A stretch of DNA of 64,000 bases from Kribbella caucasensis (GCF_004361855.1 NZ_SNWQ01000003.1:496001-560000); one strand, 5' to 3'; numbered from the stretch's first letter, positions 18,361 through 27,396 are shown. The notes: generated from the letters alone by a model not told the origin. Numbers and translations are program-made.

Positions 18361-18416
18361 CCATGCACAACTATGTTGGCTCAAAGGACGGGGGTTCGAT
18401 TCCCCCCACCTCCACC
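18361..18416 (+). other. Fragment of the tmRNA (ssrA) 3' end: attachment-site scar A
   Basis: The segment has the conserved GGAC before the T-arm, a perfect T-arm (GGGGG, loop TTCGATT, CCCCC) and the acceptor strand CACCTCC followed by ACC. No 5' half with the matching GGAGGTG or a tag-peptide reading frame is present, so this is not a working tmRNA gene. Such 3' pieces are left when elements integrate into ssrA. A hairpin like the ssrA terminator follows at 18421, and a decayed recombinase lies next to it. Confidence 0.7.
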
Positions 18417-18420
18417 CTCG

Positions 18421-18459
18421 AGAACGCGCAGGTCAGAGCACGATTGACCTGCGCGTTCT
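18421..18459 (+). terminator. Hairpin after ssrA fragment A
   Basis: A perfect 15-bp inverted repeat (AGAACGCGCAGGTCA and TGACCTGCGCGTTCT) encloses a 9-base loop. It directly follows the tmRNA 3' piece and would be its terminator; a shorter counterpart follows fragment B. Confidence 0.7.
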
Positions 18460-18467
18460 GCTGTGCG

Positions 18468-18489
18468 CGACCACTTTATGACCAGTCTG
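18468..18489. repeat. Tandem 11-bp repeats, right of ssrA fragment A
   Basis: CGACCACTTTA at 18468 is followed by TGACCAGTCTG at 18479. The repeat unit matches the left-side pair at 18261 and the right-side pair at 45973. In the minus direction it overlaps the last codons of the decayed recombinase frame. Confidence 0.5.
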
Positions 18490-18735
18490 AGCAACAGCGG
18501 CTGGGGCACCGTGGCGACGCAACGCTGCGGACCCAGGGGGACATCCTGGGTCAGCGACGGCTTGGCATGGCCGAGGCGGTCAGCGATCTCGCGTACCGAC
18601 GGACCGGCCTCGTCCAGCCGGGTCACGACGGTCTTCCGGCACGTGTGAGACGTGACCCAGGCGAGGTCGGGGTTAACGCGCACCATCGCTGCCTTCATGT
18701 CGCGGTTGGCGTTGGATGGGTTCCATACCCCGCCC
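18490..18735 (-). pseudogene. Decayed tyrosine recombinase (C-terminal catalytic part)
   Basis: The frame shows WVTSHTCRKTVVTRLDEAG, then SVREIADRLGHAKPSLTQDV, the usual H-x-x-R, L-G-H and approach to the catalytic tyrosine of phage-type integrases. The family text then continues DVYMGR; here the tyrosine is replaced by proline (DVPLGP) and the frame drifts. Only about 80 codons upstream are recognisable and the N-terminal arm-binding and core-binding domains are missing. Its 3' end abuts the attachment scar, as expected for an element that encodes its integrase next to att. It cannot be active. Confidence 0.75.
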
Positions 18736-18952
18736 TTCAGGCGCTCCGCGCCGTCGCGGCGATGCCCGCAGTGATCCGTGATGGATCCTTGCGCAGCCGC
18801 TTTCGCCCACCGCAGTCCCCTGCCGCCGTTTGTCACCGAGGACCTCTCCGATCTGCTCGCTGACGTGGTTGCTGCGCCGTCGCTAGCCGTGCGGTTCGTC
18901 GTGGCCGGCCGGTGGTTTGTCCTGGGCCTTGGCGCCGCGGCTGCGGGTGATC

Positions 18953-20209
18953 CTACGAGCACGTACTGCCTGAGACGGCCGGCGGCCAGCAGGCGCGCGT
19001 AGGGGGCGGCGAACGGTCGAGCCGGCCGCGCCGTCGGTGGGATGCCTGGTGAGGGTTCGGCCTCACCAGCGGCGGATTGATACGCAGGCTGTGGCCGAAG
19101 ACCTGCGGCGCCACTACGTGGCCCTCCAGTTGCTGCAGAGCGACGAACAGCAGCGCCAGCCACAGCGCGGCCAGGGGATCGCCCTGGAACAACGCGACCA
19201 GGATCGGCGGAGCCGCACCAAGCACCAGGCCCAGGTACGGGATGAGCTCCATCAGCCCGTAGAAGACACCGAAGAAGACGGCGTAGGTCCGACCGGCGGG
19301 GAAGATCCCGAGTGCACCAAGCACCCACAGGGCGGTTCCGGCTTTGAGTCCCATGATGAGGCTGAACATGAGCTGACCGCGCACGTAACCCGACACCGCG
19401 CGCTGCACCCGGGCCGGTAGTCGTCCTCGATGCTGCCGTCACCGGGCGGCAGCACTTGCCGGGCCGGCGACCCGATCCGGCCACCATAGATCAGCATGTA
19501 GATGGTGATCACCAGCACCAGGATCAGCACGAACGCGGCCCCTGCGATCATGGTGACCAGGTCACTGGTGAACGCCACGACATTGCCGGTGCCCCGCAAC
19601 AGCGAGGCCTGCAAGGTTTCCAGCGCGGTCTCACCTGGGCGCTTGATCTCGACGCCGATACCCCGCTGATCCAGCCATTGCTGGAACCGCGCCAGCGAGG
19701 CGTTGGCCGAGTCGACCAGCCGCGGCAGATCGGCCTGGAGCGCCGACAGTTGCGCAGCGACCTGCCGAACCACCAACACAACGACACCGGCCATAACCAG
19801 GAAGAACGCCACGAACACGGCGCCGATGGCGATCCCCCGCGGTACGCGTGCCCGCTGCAGGGCGGTGACCAGCGGATTCACGATCGGCGCTACCACCACG
19901 GCGATCAGGAAGACCATCAGCACCGGAGCCGCAGCTCGAGCCAACCCGGTCAGCGCGAACAGTGCGACCGCCACCACGATCGCCTGAACCCACCGCGGCA
20001 CCACCACTGGCTCAACCGTCGGCGTCGGTGTGGGTTCCGCTGCGATCTTCGGTTCCGCCACGTCTGCTGCAACGGGTGCTGGGGTGTGCTCAGCGTCGAG
20101 AGGAGCCGCGTCGTCTGCCGGCGTGGCCGAGGTCAGGTCGTCGTCAGTCGGCCTTTTCCGTCGAGCGGCCTGGGGAGGTCGCCGGGTCGCCGGTGTGTCT
20201 ATTGCTCAT
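18953..20209 (-). pseudogene. AI-2E family transporter, broken by frameshifts
   Basis: A membrane protein of the AI-2E/PerM permease family (eight helices, about 350-400 residues). Frame one from 20061 shows RWVQAIVVAVALFALTGLA, VVAPIVNPLVTALQRARVPR and a periplasmic segment with LQADLPRLVDSANASLARF. After GDGSIEDDY at about 19420 one base is missing, and the next frame continues QRAVSGYVRGQLMFSLIMG, YAVFFGVFYGLMELIPYLG and QQLEGHVVAPQVFGHSLRIN, ending in unrelated residues in place of the last helix. A start at 20209 (MSNRHTGDP, ribosome site GGAGG) would need a further base change before the 20061 frame. With at least two or three lesions and a lost C-terminus it is a pseudogene. Confidence 0.75.
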
Positions 20210-20537
20210 AGGCCCCGCCTCCTTGCCCAGACCCGCGCACGACGGCGCACCGATCAACCCCTGGTTGGCGTTGCACCGGTACCCAACGCCTACACGCCCG
20301 TGACTAGTAGGGGTGCCGCCATGCTCGGTAGCGAGCGATGCCCTTGGCCTGGCCGATCAGCATGCCGGCATCGATGGCCTGCCACAGCCCTTCGGCTTGC
20401 TGTGCGGTGGCGACCGCGCTCGCGCGCGGGCTGGGTGAGCTGGTTTTCCGGCCAGCCGACGGGCCAGGAAGTCGATCAGGCAGATTGCGGCCGCCGATCG
20501 CGGCACCCTACTCTTGGCGGCACCTCACTGGACGGCC
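20210..20537. other. Intergenic, possible ANTAR-domain scrap
   Basis: No complete gene is visible. On the minus strand at about 20335-20425 the reading AEGLWQAIDAGMLIGQAKGI resembles the IGQAKGI helix of ANTAR RNA-binding domains, but it is isolated and has no start or partner domain. I see nothing else here. Confidence 0.3.
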
Positions 20538-22370
20538 TCAGCGGGGAGTGTGCCGGCCAGCACGGCCGCGGTGCGTGGCGGCCGGGTGGATCGGCTGGTC
20601 GCTGCGGTGCGGGTGTTCGTGGCCCAGCTGGAGTGCGCTGACCACGAGGGCGAAGTGGCTGAAGGCCTGGGGCGTGTTTCCCAGTTGACGCCGCGTCACG
20701 GGATCCCACTCCTCACTGAGCAGGCCGACGTCGTTGCGTAGGGCAAGTAACCGCTCGAAGAGGATCGTTGCCTCCTTGGTCCGTCCGGCGTAGTTCAGCG
20801 CGTCCACAAGCCAGAAAGAACAAGCGAGGAAGACGCCTTCGCCGGCGGGAAGGCCGTCCTCGCTGGTCTCCGTGCGATACCTCAGCACGAGCCCGTCCTG
20901 GGTGAGATCCCGCTGGACCGCTTCGACCGTCGCGATGACCCGGGGATCTGTGCCGGGAAGGAATCCGACGCGGGGGATGAGCAACAGGCTGGCGTCCAGA
21001 TCCGTGCTGCCATAGGACTGGACGAAGGTGCCGCGCCTGGCGTCGTAGCCGTTGGTGAGTACATCGGCGTGGATCGCATTGCGTAAGCGTTCCCAACGGC
21101 GGACAGGACCAGGGAGCCCGCCGTCACGGACGGCGCGGGCCATGCGATCGGCCGCGACCCAGGCCATCACTTTGGAGTGCGTGAAGTGGCGACGAGGTCC
21201 GCGCATCTCCCACAGTCCGTCGTCGGTGTCTTTCCAGTGGCCTCCGAGGTAGTCCATCAAGGCGACCTGGAGGTCCCACGCGTCGTCCGGCTTGCTGAGA
21301 TCGGCCTGGCGGGCGAGGTGGAGCCCGTCCAGGACCTCACCCCAGACGTCGAGCTGCAATTGACCGGCTGCTGCGTTGCCCGTTCGAACCGGCGTGGATC
21401 CCTCGTAGCCGGCTAGCCAGGGCAGGCTGGTCTCAGGCAGCCGGCGGGTGCCGTCGAGGCCGTACATGATCTGTAGTTTGCTGGGATCGCCGGCCACTGC
21501 CCGGAGCAGCCATTCCCGCCACGCCGTTGCCTCGTCGACGTATCCGGCTGCGAGGAGCGCCTGCAGGGTGAAGGTCGCGTCGCGCAGCCAGCAGTAACGG
21601 TAGTCCCAGTTGCGGGGACCGCCGAGCTGTTCCGGCAGCGACGTTGTCACCGCTGCGACGATGCCACCGGTAGGCCTGTAAGTGAGCGCCTTGAGCACGA
21701 TCAGCGAACGCTGTACGTCGTCGCGCCAGCGGCCGGTGACCGTTGAGCGCTCCGACCACTGCTCCCAGAAGTCGACCGTCTCGGCCAACGCACGCGCGGC
21801 ATCGACCGGCTTCGGTCTGCTGAGGTGGCTCGGCGCCCAGGTGAGGACGAACGGCACCGTGTCCCCGGCACGGACCGTGAACTCCGAGATGGTGCGATTG
21901 TCCCGGCCCTCCAGCGGAGCCGGCGTACGCAACCACGCCGAATCGGGCCCTGCAACGGCCTCGATGGCGCCGCCCACGTTGCGGACCCATGGGATGATCT
22001 GCCCGTAATCGAACCGCAGGCGCAGCTCGCCCACCATAGGCACGGCTCCACTGACACCCTGCACAATCCGGACGATGTCGGGCGCCTGGCCGCGCGGAGG
22101 CATGAAGTCGATGAGCCGCACGGTGCCCTCGGGCGTGTCCCATTCCGACTCCAGCACCAGGGTGTCGCCCCGGTAGCGCCTCCGTGTACAGGATCCGCCG
22201 GCCGCGGGAGCGAGCAGCCATCGGCCGGCTTCAGCCGTGTCCAGCAGCGCCGCGAAGCAGGCGCCGGAGTCGAAGCGCGGCAGGCACAGCCAGTCGACGG
22301 AGCCCTCCCTGCTGACCAGTGCCGCGGTATGGAGATCTCCCAGTAGGGCGTAGTCCTCGATATTCGTCAT
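20538..22370 (-). CDS. GH15-family glucoamylase/trehalase-like hydrolase
   Basis: A 610-residue cytoplasmic protein of glycoside hydrolase family 15. The N-terminal beta-sandwich begins IEDYALLGDLHTAALVSREGSVDWLCLPRFDS. The catalytic (alpha/alpha)6 barrel shows GGPRNWDYRYCWLRDATFTLQALL, a central DDGLWEMRGPRRHFTHSKVMAW with the likely acid Glu, and late LLSEEWDP with the likely base Glu. Actinobacterial members with this layout hydrolyse trehalose or alpha-glucosides. The 3' end beyond about VSALQLGHEH is low-complexity. The ATG overlaps the stop of the upstream sugar dehydrogenase by 4 bp, so the two are translationally coupled: glucose liberated by this enzyme could be oxidised by that one. 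Confidence 0.85.
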   Translation of the reverse strand: MTNIEDYALLGDLHTAALVSREGSVDWLCLPRFDSGACFAALLDTAEAGRWLLAPAAGGSCTRRRYRGDTLVLESEWDTPEGTVRLIDFMPPRGQAPDIVRIVQGVSGAVPMVGELRLRFDYGQIIPWVRNVGGAIEAVAGPDSAWLRTPAPLEGRDNRTISEFTVRAGDTVPFVLTWAPSHLSRPKPVDAARALAETVDFWEQWSERSTVTGRWRDDVQRSLIVLKALTYRPTGGIVAAVTTSLPEQLGGPRNWDYRYCWLRDATFTLQALLAAGYVDEATAWREWLLRAVAGDPSKLQIMYGLDGTRRLPETSLPWLAGYEGSTPVRTGNAAAGQLQLDVWGEVLDGLHLARQADLSKPDDAWDLQVALMDYLGGHWKDTDDGLWEMRGPRRHFTHSKVMAWVAADRMARAVRDGGLPGPVRRWERLRNAIHADVLTNGYDARRGTFVQSYGSTDLDASLLLIPRVGFLPGTDPRVIATVEAVQRDLTQDGLVLRYRTETSEDGLPAGEGVFLACSFWLVDALNYAGRTKEATILFERLLALRNDVGLLSEEWDPVTRRQLGNTPQAFSHFALVVSALQLGHEHPHRSDQPIHPAATHRGRAGRHTPR

Positions 22371-23422
22371 GGCCCGGCTGCCTCGAGGTCGAGGACCACC
22401 TTCACGTCGTCAGGCTGCCGAGCGAACGCTTCTGGATAACGATGAAGCGGAACGGTTCGGGTGATCAGCCGGCTCAACCAATCGCGGTCCGCAGCGGCCA
22501 GCGCACGGATCGCCTGCTCGTAGTGCCGCCGGTTGGCGTTGACGCTGCCGAAGATGACCTTGTTGCCGAGCACCGCCTCACGGTTGAGGGCGCCGACATC
22601 GAGCGGCAGCCGACTGCCGACTCCGGAAACGCCGGTCAGACAGACGATCGCGTCCGGTGCGCCGTTCGTCATCGCCTCGACGACGACCTCCGGCACCCCC
22701 GTGCACTCCATCAGCACATCGGCTCGCAAACCCGAGTCGGGCAGCGAGTCGGGGTGATAAGTGGCGCCAAGCGAGCGGACGAGATCCGGTTTGGGTCCAG
22801 CGGTGACGCGGTCGAAGACGTGCACGCTCAGGCCGCGCTGGACACCGAGCAGCGCTGCGAGCAGACCGACTGGTCCGGCGCCGGTGACGGCGACGACCCC
22901 AGGCTGCCAGAAGGCTCGCTTCCCGATCCGTTCCACCTGTTCCCAGGCCTTCGCCACGATGGTGGTCGGTTCGAGCAGAACACCGAGTCGTCCAAGCGAG
23001 GGGCTCAGCCGCACAACGGCGTCCGGCTCGGTCCGCCACCGCTCGCGGGCGAACCCGTGCAGGCCTCGGATCCCGTGCTCGGTGTATCGGCCGTTGCGAC
23101 ACATGTCCCACTCACCGGCGGCGCAGGCCGGGCATGGCTCAGGATCGGGACGACGCACGATGCCCACAACGAGATCACCCACCGACAGGCCGCTGCCCGA
23201 CGGAGCCTCCAGGACGCGCCCCAGATTCTCGTGACCGAGCACCAGGAAATCCTCGCTCGGCGGCGCCTCGCCGTACTCGCCGTTGATGATCTCAGAGTCG
23301 GTGCCGCACAGCCCGACCGCCAGTGACTGGATCAGCAGCGAGCCCACGTCGGGGTGTGGCTCAGCCATCTCTCTCAGGGTCGACGAACCCTGATCACCAG
23401 GCCGAACCGTGAGGGCCAGCAT
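22367..23422 (-). CDS. Glucose/sugar 1-dehydrogenase, MDR family
   Basis: A 351-residue zinc-dependent medium-chain dehydrogenase closest in style to microbial glucose 1-dehydrogenases. Cys39 and TD in GLCGTDSEIING with GHEN at residue 64 mark the catalytic zinc; PCPACAAGEWDMCRNG is the structural zinc loop. The nucleotide fold is GVVAVTGAGPVGLLAALLGVQRGL. The proteins of this subgroup oxidise glucose to gluconolactone with NAD(P). ATG 23422 begins LALTVRPGDQG, the normal opening; an upstream in-frame ATG at 23494 would add 24 residues without family support. It is coupled to the GH15 gene, which supports a role in trehalose/glucan-to-gluconate flow. The 210-bp upstream region is shared with the divergent secreted-protein gene. 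Confidence 0.8.
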   Translation of the reverse strand: MLALTVRPGDQGSSTLREMAEPHPDVGSLLIQSLAVGLCGTDSEIINGEYGEAPPSEDFLVLGHENLGRVLEAPSGSGLSVGDLVVGIVRRPDPEPCPACAAGEWDMCRNGRYTEHGIRGLHGFARERWRTEPDAVVRLSPSLGRLGVLLEPTTIVAKAWEQVERIGKRAFWQPGVVAVTGAGPVGLLAALLGVQRGLSVHVFDRVTAGPKPDLVRSLGATYHPDSLPDSGLRADVLMECTGVPEVVVEAMTNGAPDAIVCLTGVSGVGSRLPLDVGALNREAVLGNKVIFGSVNANRRHYEQAIRALAAADRDWLSRLITRTVPLHRYPEAFARQPDDVKVVLDLEAAGP

Positions 23423-23551
23423 TGTCGCCGCACGCACTCGTGGAAAATGGTGTGCACCCTCGTGCGAACTTACTTCGTTCCTGAGATCGCGCACCGGGCA
23501 CTCCTTGTCCGATCTGGCGGGTCGTGTACTCGTCCAGCTTCGGGCACGTCC

Positions 23552-23586
23552 GATGAGAGCGAGATGAGAACGACTGAACGGTTCAG
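23552..23586. promoter_or_regulatory. Direct repeat GATGAGA x2 (11-bp period) and adjacent palindrome
   Basis: GATGAGA occurs at 23552 and 23563, an 11-bp period typical of OmpR-family response-regulator sites. It is followed by the palindrome CTGAAC-G-GTTCAG at 23574-23586. Both lie in the divergent space between the sugar dehydrogenase and the secreted protein gene. Confidence 0.4.
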
Positions 23587-23631
23587 CGACGCCGGCAATC
23601 CAGCTGGATAAGGGGTTGTAGTGTCAGAACC

Positions 23632-24156
23632 GTGCGCAGAATCGTTGTGATTCTTCTCCTGGCCGCTCTGGCTCTGGCAGGTTCCGGGGCTGCCGCCCAC
23701 ACGCTTCGGGCATCACGCGCCCAGGCGGCGCACCGGTCTTCGTCAGGCTTCCGAGCGTCGGCGCCGCCATCCACGAGTGCAACGAACCTCGTGATGACGA
23801 ACGGTGTACGGAGGCAGTTGATCGCAGCAGCGGCCAAAATCAATGGCGACGTCCCGGTCTCGGAGTTCAAAGGGCTGGAGCCGCAAGGAAGCCACTATGC
23901 GTATGACCCGGCGACAGAAACATACTGGGCAGCCGCTTCGCTTCTTCCCCGCGACGATTCCTCCGCCGCGGCGGTCGCCGTACAAGACAACGGCTCCTAC
24001 AACGTCTTCCGCCGAAGCGTCGGAGAATCGTGGACGGCGTACGACGTGGGGCTGGCCGGTGTCGGTGGAACGGGGTGCCCCATCACCTTGCCACCAACGG
24101 TCTTGCGTCTGTGGGGCTGGCCAAGCAACAGCTGCAGGGACAGCCCGCCATCCTGA
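23632..24156 (+). CDS. Secreted protein of unknown function
   Basis: A 174-residue exported protein starting at GTG. The signal peptide is clear (RRIVVILLLAALALAGSGAAAHT). The mature part shows QLIAAAAKINGDVPVSEFKGLEP, SHYAYDPATETYWAAASLLP, then AVAVQDNGSYNVFRRSVGESWTAY and a Cys-bearing end (GGTGCPITLPPTVLRLWGW, then SNSCRDS), so one disulfide is likely. Similar small exported proteins are frequent in Kribbella-like and Streptomyces genomes, but I know of no assigned function. A pair of 11-bp-spaced repeats precedes it by about 63 bp, which suggests control by a response regulator. Confidence 0.7.
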   Translation: MRRIVVILLLAALALAGSGAAAHTLRASRAQAAHRSSSGFRASAPPSTSATNLVMTNGVRRQLIAAAAKINGDVPVSEFKGLEPQGSHYAYDPATETYWAAASLLPRDDSSAAAVAVQDNGSYNVFRRSVGESWTAYDVGLAGVGGTGCPITLPPTVLRLWGWPSNSCRDSPPS

Positions 24157-24326
24157 GCACGACCGCTCCCGCCACGTCCTGGCGATGGCGCCCGATTGCA
24201 GCTAGCAGGTACGGCGATTTCCGGCTGGCGGGGTGCGGCGATCGGCGCTGGCCGTGACGACACAAGGTTCCCGCCGGGCGAGCCTGATTGCCTGAAGATG
24301 TCCACACATCGGCAGGGAGCGACCTT

Positions 24327-24581
24327 ATGAGTGACTGGCGGATGCGTGGCGCCTGTGTGGGCGAGGATCCGGAGCTGTTCTTCACCATCGGGCACGCCGA
24401 GCCTGCGCGGCGGCAGATCGAGGAAGCAAAGCAGGTGTGCCGCCGCTGTGAGGTGATCGAGGCATGCCTGGGATGGGCGTTGGATACTCGGCAGGATGCA
24501 GGTGTCTGGGGCGGGCTTTCAGACGACGAGCGCCTGAGCATGATCCGCCGGGCATCCCGCCCAAAGCCAAGGAGCGCCTGA
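24327..24581 (+). CDS. WhiB-family [4Fe-4S] transcription factor
   Basis: An 84-residue Wbl protein. Four cysteines in the standard spacing are present: one in RGACVGEDPELFF, two in VCRRCEV and one in EACLGWAL. The turn motif GVWGGLSDDER and a short basic tail (RRASRPKPRS) follow. Wbl proteins bind an iron-sulfur cluster, usually partner the primary sigma factor and respond to redox or developmental cues. The ATG at 24327 follows GGGAGCG; the upstream in-frame start at 24288 is less likely. It stands alone between the secreted protein and the FtsH operon. Which Wbl class it belongs to is not clear; WhiB1- or WhiB2-like specific motifs are not evident. Confidence 0.85.
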   Translation: MSDWRMRGACVGEDPELFFTIGHAEPARRQIEEAKQVCRRCEVIEACLGWALDTRQDAGVWGGLSDDERLSMIRRASRPKPRSA

Positions 24582-24925
24582 GAACTGCCGGCCCCACGCC
24601 CGATCCCCAGGAACAGCAAGGTCCTGCCGCTCGCGGACGATGGTTCCGCCTGACACCCAACCGCTCACCAGCCGCGAAGGGTCAGCGGATGTCGGCTTCC
24701 TCCGGTACGACCTCGTCGACCATCTGTTGGATGTGTTCGGTCTGTGGGCTACATGGCGCGCCTCATCATGCGGCCTCGCCTTCAGCGGCGGTCGTCACCA
24801 TGAATGACTGTGCAACTACCGTGCACGGTTGCATGGCTCGGTCCGGCTCTTTCACGAAGTTCTCATGAACTCGCCGGCAGGGTTGATGGTGACGCCGTAC
24901 CCGGCGTCGTCCGAAGGAGCAGACC
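24582..24925. promoter_or_regulatory. Upstream region of the ftsH operon with response-regulator-type box
   Basis: No gene is recognised in these 344 bp. TTTCAC at 24850 and TCTCAT at 24861 are imperfect direct repeats with an 11-bp period, 60-76 bp before the FtsH start. In the reverse sense this is ATGAGA-N5-GTGAAA, which also occurs at 31101-31117 in front of the first histidine-kinase gene. GAAGGAG precedes the FtsH ATG. Confidence 0.4.
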
Positions 24926-26848
24926 ATGCCAACGTCCGACCCCACGACCGATCGGCACCCGCTCAGCGGTTCGCCGGCTTCATCGACTTCCGACGGTCAG
25001 CGGCAATCCTCAACGCCGCCGCCCACGCCACCACCTGCGCGGCGTTGGCGGCTCTGGCATTTCATCGTTGCCCTGGGCATCTTCGCGATCCTCTTCTTCG
25101 GTCCCGGTGCCGTCACCGCGGCACAAACCGAATCGCTGACCTACAGTGCGTTTCTGGCGGATGTCCAGACTCACAAGGTGTCCGCTGTGGCCGTTGGCGC
25201 CAACGGACAGATCACCGGGACGCTCACCGGTGGCACACGTTTCGCCACCCTGGCGCCCACGTGGGCGCTGACCACTGACGATCTGGCCAACCGCCTCGAG
25301 AACGCCGGCGTGCAGGTATCGGCCGAGCCGGCTACCGACACTCTGCGCCAACTGATCGACTCCCTCCTGCCCACACTGCTGCTCATCGGCGCCTTCGTCT
25401 GGTTCAGCCGCCGGGCCGAGCGGAGCCTGGGGTCGGGCGGCGGGCTGGGCGGCCTCCTGCGGGGCAAGCCGGCCCGGGTGACGGAGGCCGAGCGGCCACG
25501 CACGCGTTTCGACGATGTCGCCGGCTACGACGGGGTGAAGGAGGAGGTGCGGGAGCTCGTCGACTTCCTGCAACATCCGGAGCGGTACCGGCGAGTGGGC
25601 GCGAGAGGTCCGCGCGGCGTGCTGCTCGTCGGCCCGCCCGGGACGGGCAAGACGCTACTCGCGCGGGCCGTGGCAGGGGAGGCAGAGGTCCCGTTCTACG
25701 CGGTCACCGGCAGCAGCTTCGTGGAGATGTTCGTCGGACTGGGCGCATCCCGGGTCCGCGACCTCTTCGCCGATGCCCGGCGCAACGGTCCGGCCATCAT
25801 CTTCATCGACGAGATCGACGCCATCGGTGGCCGCCGCGGCGTGACCGGCTTCGGGGGGCACGACGAGCGCGAGCAGACCCTGAACCAGCTGCTCGCGGAG
25901 ATGGACGGCTTCACCGAGGGCGGTTCGGTCGTCGTACTGGCGAACACCAACCGGCCGGAGATCCTCGATCCCGCGCTGCTCCGCCCCGGCCGGTTCGACC
26001 GGCAGGTGCAGGTTCCGCTGCCCGTGCTGGCGGAGCGGGCACAGATCCTCGGCGTCCACACTCGCGACAAGGTGCTCACCGGACACGTCGACCTGATGGA
26101 TGTGGCGAGAGGTACACCAGGCTTCAGCGGCGCTGACCTGGCGAACCTGGTGAACGAGGCGGCGCTCCGGGCCGCCCGGGACGGTCGCGGCGAACTGCGG
26201 CCGGCCGACTTCGAGGACGCCCGGGAACGACTCATCCTCGGTCGTCGCGACGGTGCCGCGCTGCTTCCCGAGGAGCGGCTGCGGGTCGCCGTGCACGAGG
26301 CCGGTCACGCCTTGGTGGCGGCCTTGTCGCCGACAGCGGACCCGGTCGCGAAGATCACCATCCTCCCTACCGGTCTCGCGCTGGGCGCGACGCATCAGCT
26401 CCCGACCGACGAGCGCCGGCTGTACACCGAGCAGTATCTGCGCGAGTCGCTGGCGGTGCGGCTGGCCGGCCGCGCGGCCGAACTCCTCGTGTTCGGGGAG
26501 CCTTCGACCGGAGCGGCGGACGACCTCGCCGGGGCGACCGACCTCGCGCTGCGAATGGTCCGGGACTACGGCTTCTCGAAGGATCTCGGACCGGTCGCCT
26601 ACCCCACCGCGGTGTCGGCTGCCGGCAGCGCCGAGGGCGGGAACAGGCCGTACGCCGAGGCGACCCAGCGGCAGGTCGATCTGGAGGTGGCACGCGTGCT
26701 CCGAGCTGCCGAGGATCAGGCCGATCTGCTGCTCGAGCGCCATCGCGCATCACTCGACCGACTGAGCGAGCGGCTGCTGCAGGACGAGACAGTCGACGGT
26801 GCGGTCGTCTACGACATCGTCCGCCACCCGCCGACGCGAGTCGCCTGA
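24926..26848 (+). CDS. FtsH-like membrane AAA+ zinc protease (accessory paralogue)
   Basis: A 640-residue protein. A Pro-rich N-terminal cytoplasmic tail leads to one membrane helix (LWHFIVALGIFAILFFG), an external domain and a second helix (LLPTLLLIGAFVWF). The AAA+ domain has Walker A GPPGTGKT at about 236-243, Walker B IIFIDEIDAI and the second region of homology with RPGRFDRQ. The protease domain has HEAGH at 457-461 and a later Asp in GAADDLAGATDLA as third zinc ligand. All catalytic residues are present. Bacterial genomes usually have one essential FtsH; this copy, with a proline-rich tail and unusual operon (lipoprotein, MFS, stress protein), is probably a secondary enzyme for membrane-protein quality control under a particular stress. 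Confidence 0.9.
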   Translation: MPTSDPTTDRHPLSGSPASSTSDGQRQSSTPPPTPPPARRWRLWHFIVALGIFAILFFGPGAVTAAQTESLTYSAFLADVQTHKVSAVAVGANGQITGTLTGGTRFATLAPTWALTTDDLANRLENAGVQVSAEPATDTLRQLIDSLLPTLLLIGAFVWFSRRAERSLGSGGGLGGLLRGKPARVTEAERPRTRFDDVAGYDGVKEEVRELVDFLQHPERYRRVGARGPRGVLLVGPPGTGKTLLARAVAGEAEVPFYAVTGSSFVEMFVGLGASRVRDLFADARRNGPAIIFIDEIDAIGGRRGVTGFGGHDEREQTLNQLLAEMDGFTEGGSVVVLANTNRPEILDPALLRPGRFDRQVQVPLPVLAERAQILGVHTRDKVLTGHVDLMDVARGTPGFSGADLANLVNEAALRAARDGRGELRPADFEDARERLILGRRDGAALLPEERLRVAVHEAGHALVAALSPTADPVAKITILPTGLALGATHQLPTDERRLYTEQYLRESLAVRLAGRAAELLVFGEPSTGAADDLAGATDLALRMVRDYGFSKDLGPVAYPTAVSAAGSAEGGNRPYAEATQRQVDLEVARVLRAAEDQADLLLERHRASLDRLSERLLQDETVDGAVVYDIVRHPPTRVA

Positions 26849-26864
26849 CCGAGGGGACACAACC

Positions 26865-27374
26865 ATGAGGATGATCAAGCCCGGCCGGAGAACGATCCGC
26901 TGGCTGCCAGTGCTGCTGGCGATGTTGACGTTGGCCGGCTGCGGCGGGTGGGCACCCTTCCAGGACCTTCCCGGAGGAGGCGTCGACGCCGAGTCGGGCC
27001 AGGTTCGCATCGACGACATGTGGGTCGACGGGCCACACGGCCTCACCGCCGGGGGCAGCGCGCCGCTGCGGTTGGCGATCACGAACGCGTCCCCGACCGC
27101 CGACACCCTGGTCGGTGTCTCGACGCCGATCGCCGAGCGAGCCGTGCTCGAGCAGAACGGTCAACCGGTAGCAGGTATAGCGCTGCCGGCGTCGGGCTTC
27201 GACGATCTCGAGTGGCGGACCGGTGTCGAGCTCGAAGGCCTGCGTACGTCGCTCGCTGCCGGCACGTACATCCCGGTGACCCTGCGGTTCGCGCACGCAG
27301 CTCCGGTGACCGTGCGGGCAGCCATCGGACCGCTCGCCGTACCGGAGCCTCAGGACCCTTCAACCTCGGCCTGA
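26865..27374 (+). CDS. Exported lipoprotein, PCu(A)C/DUF461-like
   Basis: A 169-residue lipoprotein; signal peptide RTIRWLPVLLAMLTLAGC with the acylated Cys in the LAGC lipobox. The mature chain (QVRIDDMWVDGPH, APLRLAITNASPTADTLVGVST, LPASGFDDLEWRTGVELEGL, YIPVTLRFAHAAPVTVRAAIGP) follows the cupredoxin-like PCu(A)C fold. The His/Met ligand pattern used to bind Cu(I) in true PCu(A)C chaperones is not evident, so copper binding is doubtful. It starts 16 bp after the FtsH stop with GAGGGG as ribosome site and is followed 22 bp later by the MFS gene. A role as periplasmic-face partner in the same stress operon is an inference. Confidence 0.7.
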   Translation: MRMIKPGRRTIRWLPVLLAMLTLAGCGGWAPFQDLPGGGVDAESGQVRIDDMWVDGPHGLTAGGSAPLRLAITNASPTADTLVGVSTPIAERAVLEQNGQPVAGIALPASGFDDLEWRTGVELEGLRTSLAAGTYIPVTLRFAHAAPVTVRAAIGPLAVPEPQDPSTSA

Positions 27375-27396
27375 GAAGGCCGTAGAGAGGAGCGAG

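Noticed and set aside
18361-18416. A complete tRNA gene
   Set aside because: Only the T-arm and 3' acceptor strand are present; no anticodon arm, D-arm or 5' acceptor can be folded. The GGAC before the T-arm favours a tmRNA end.
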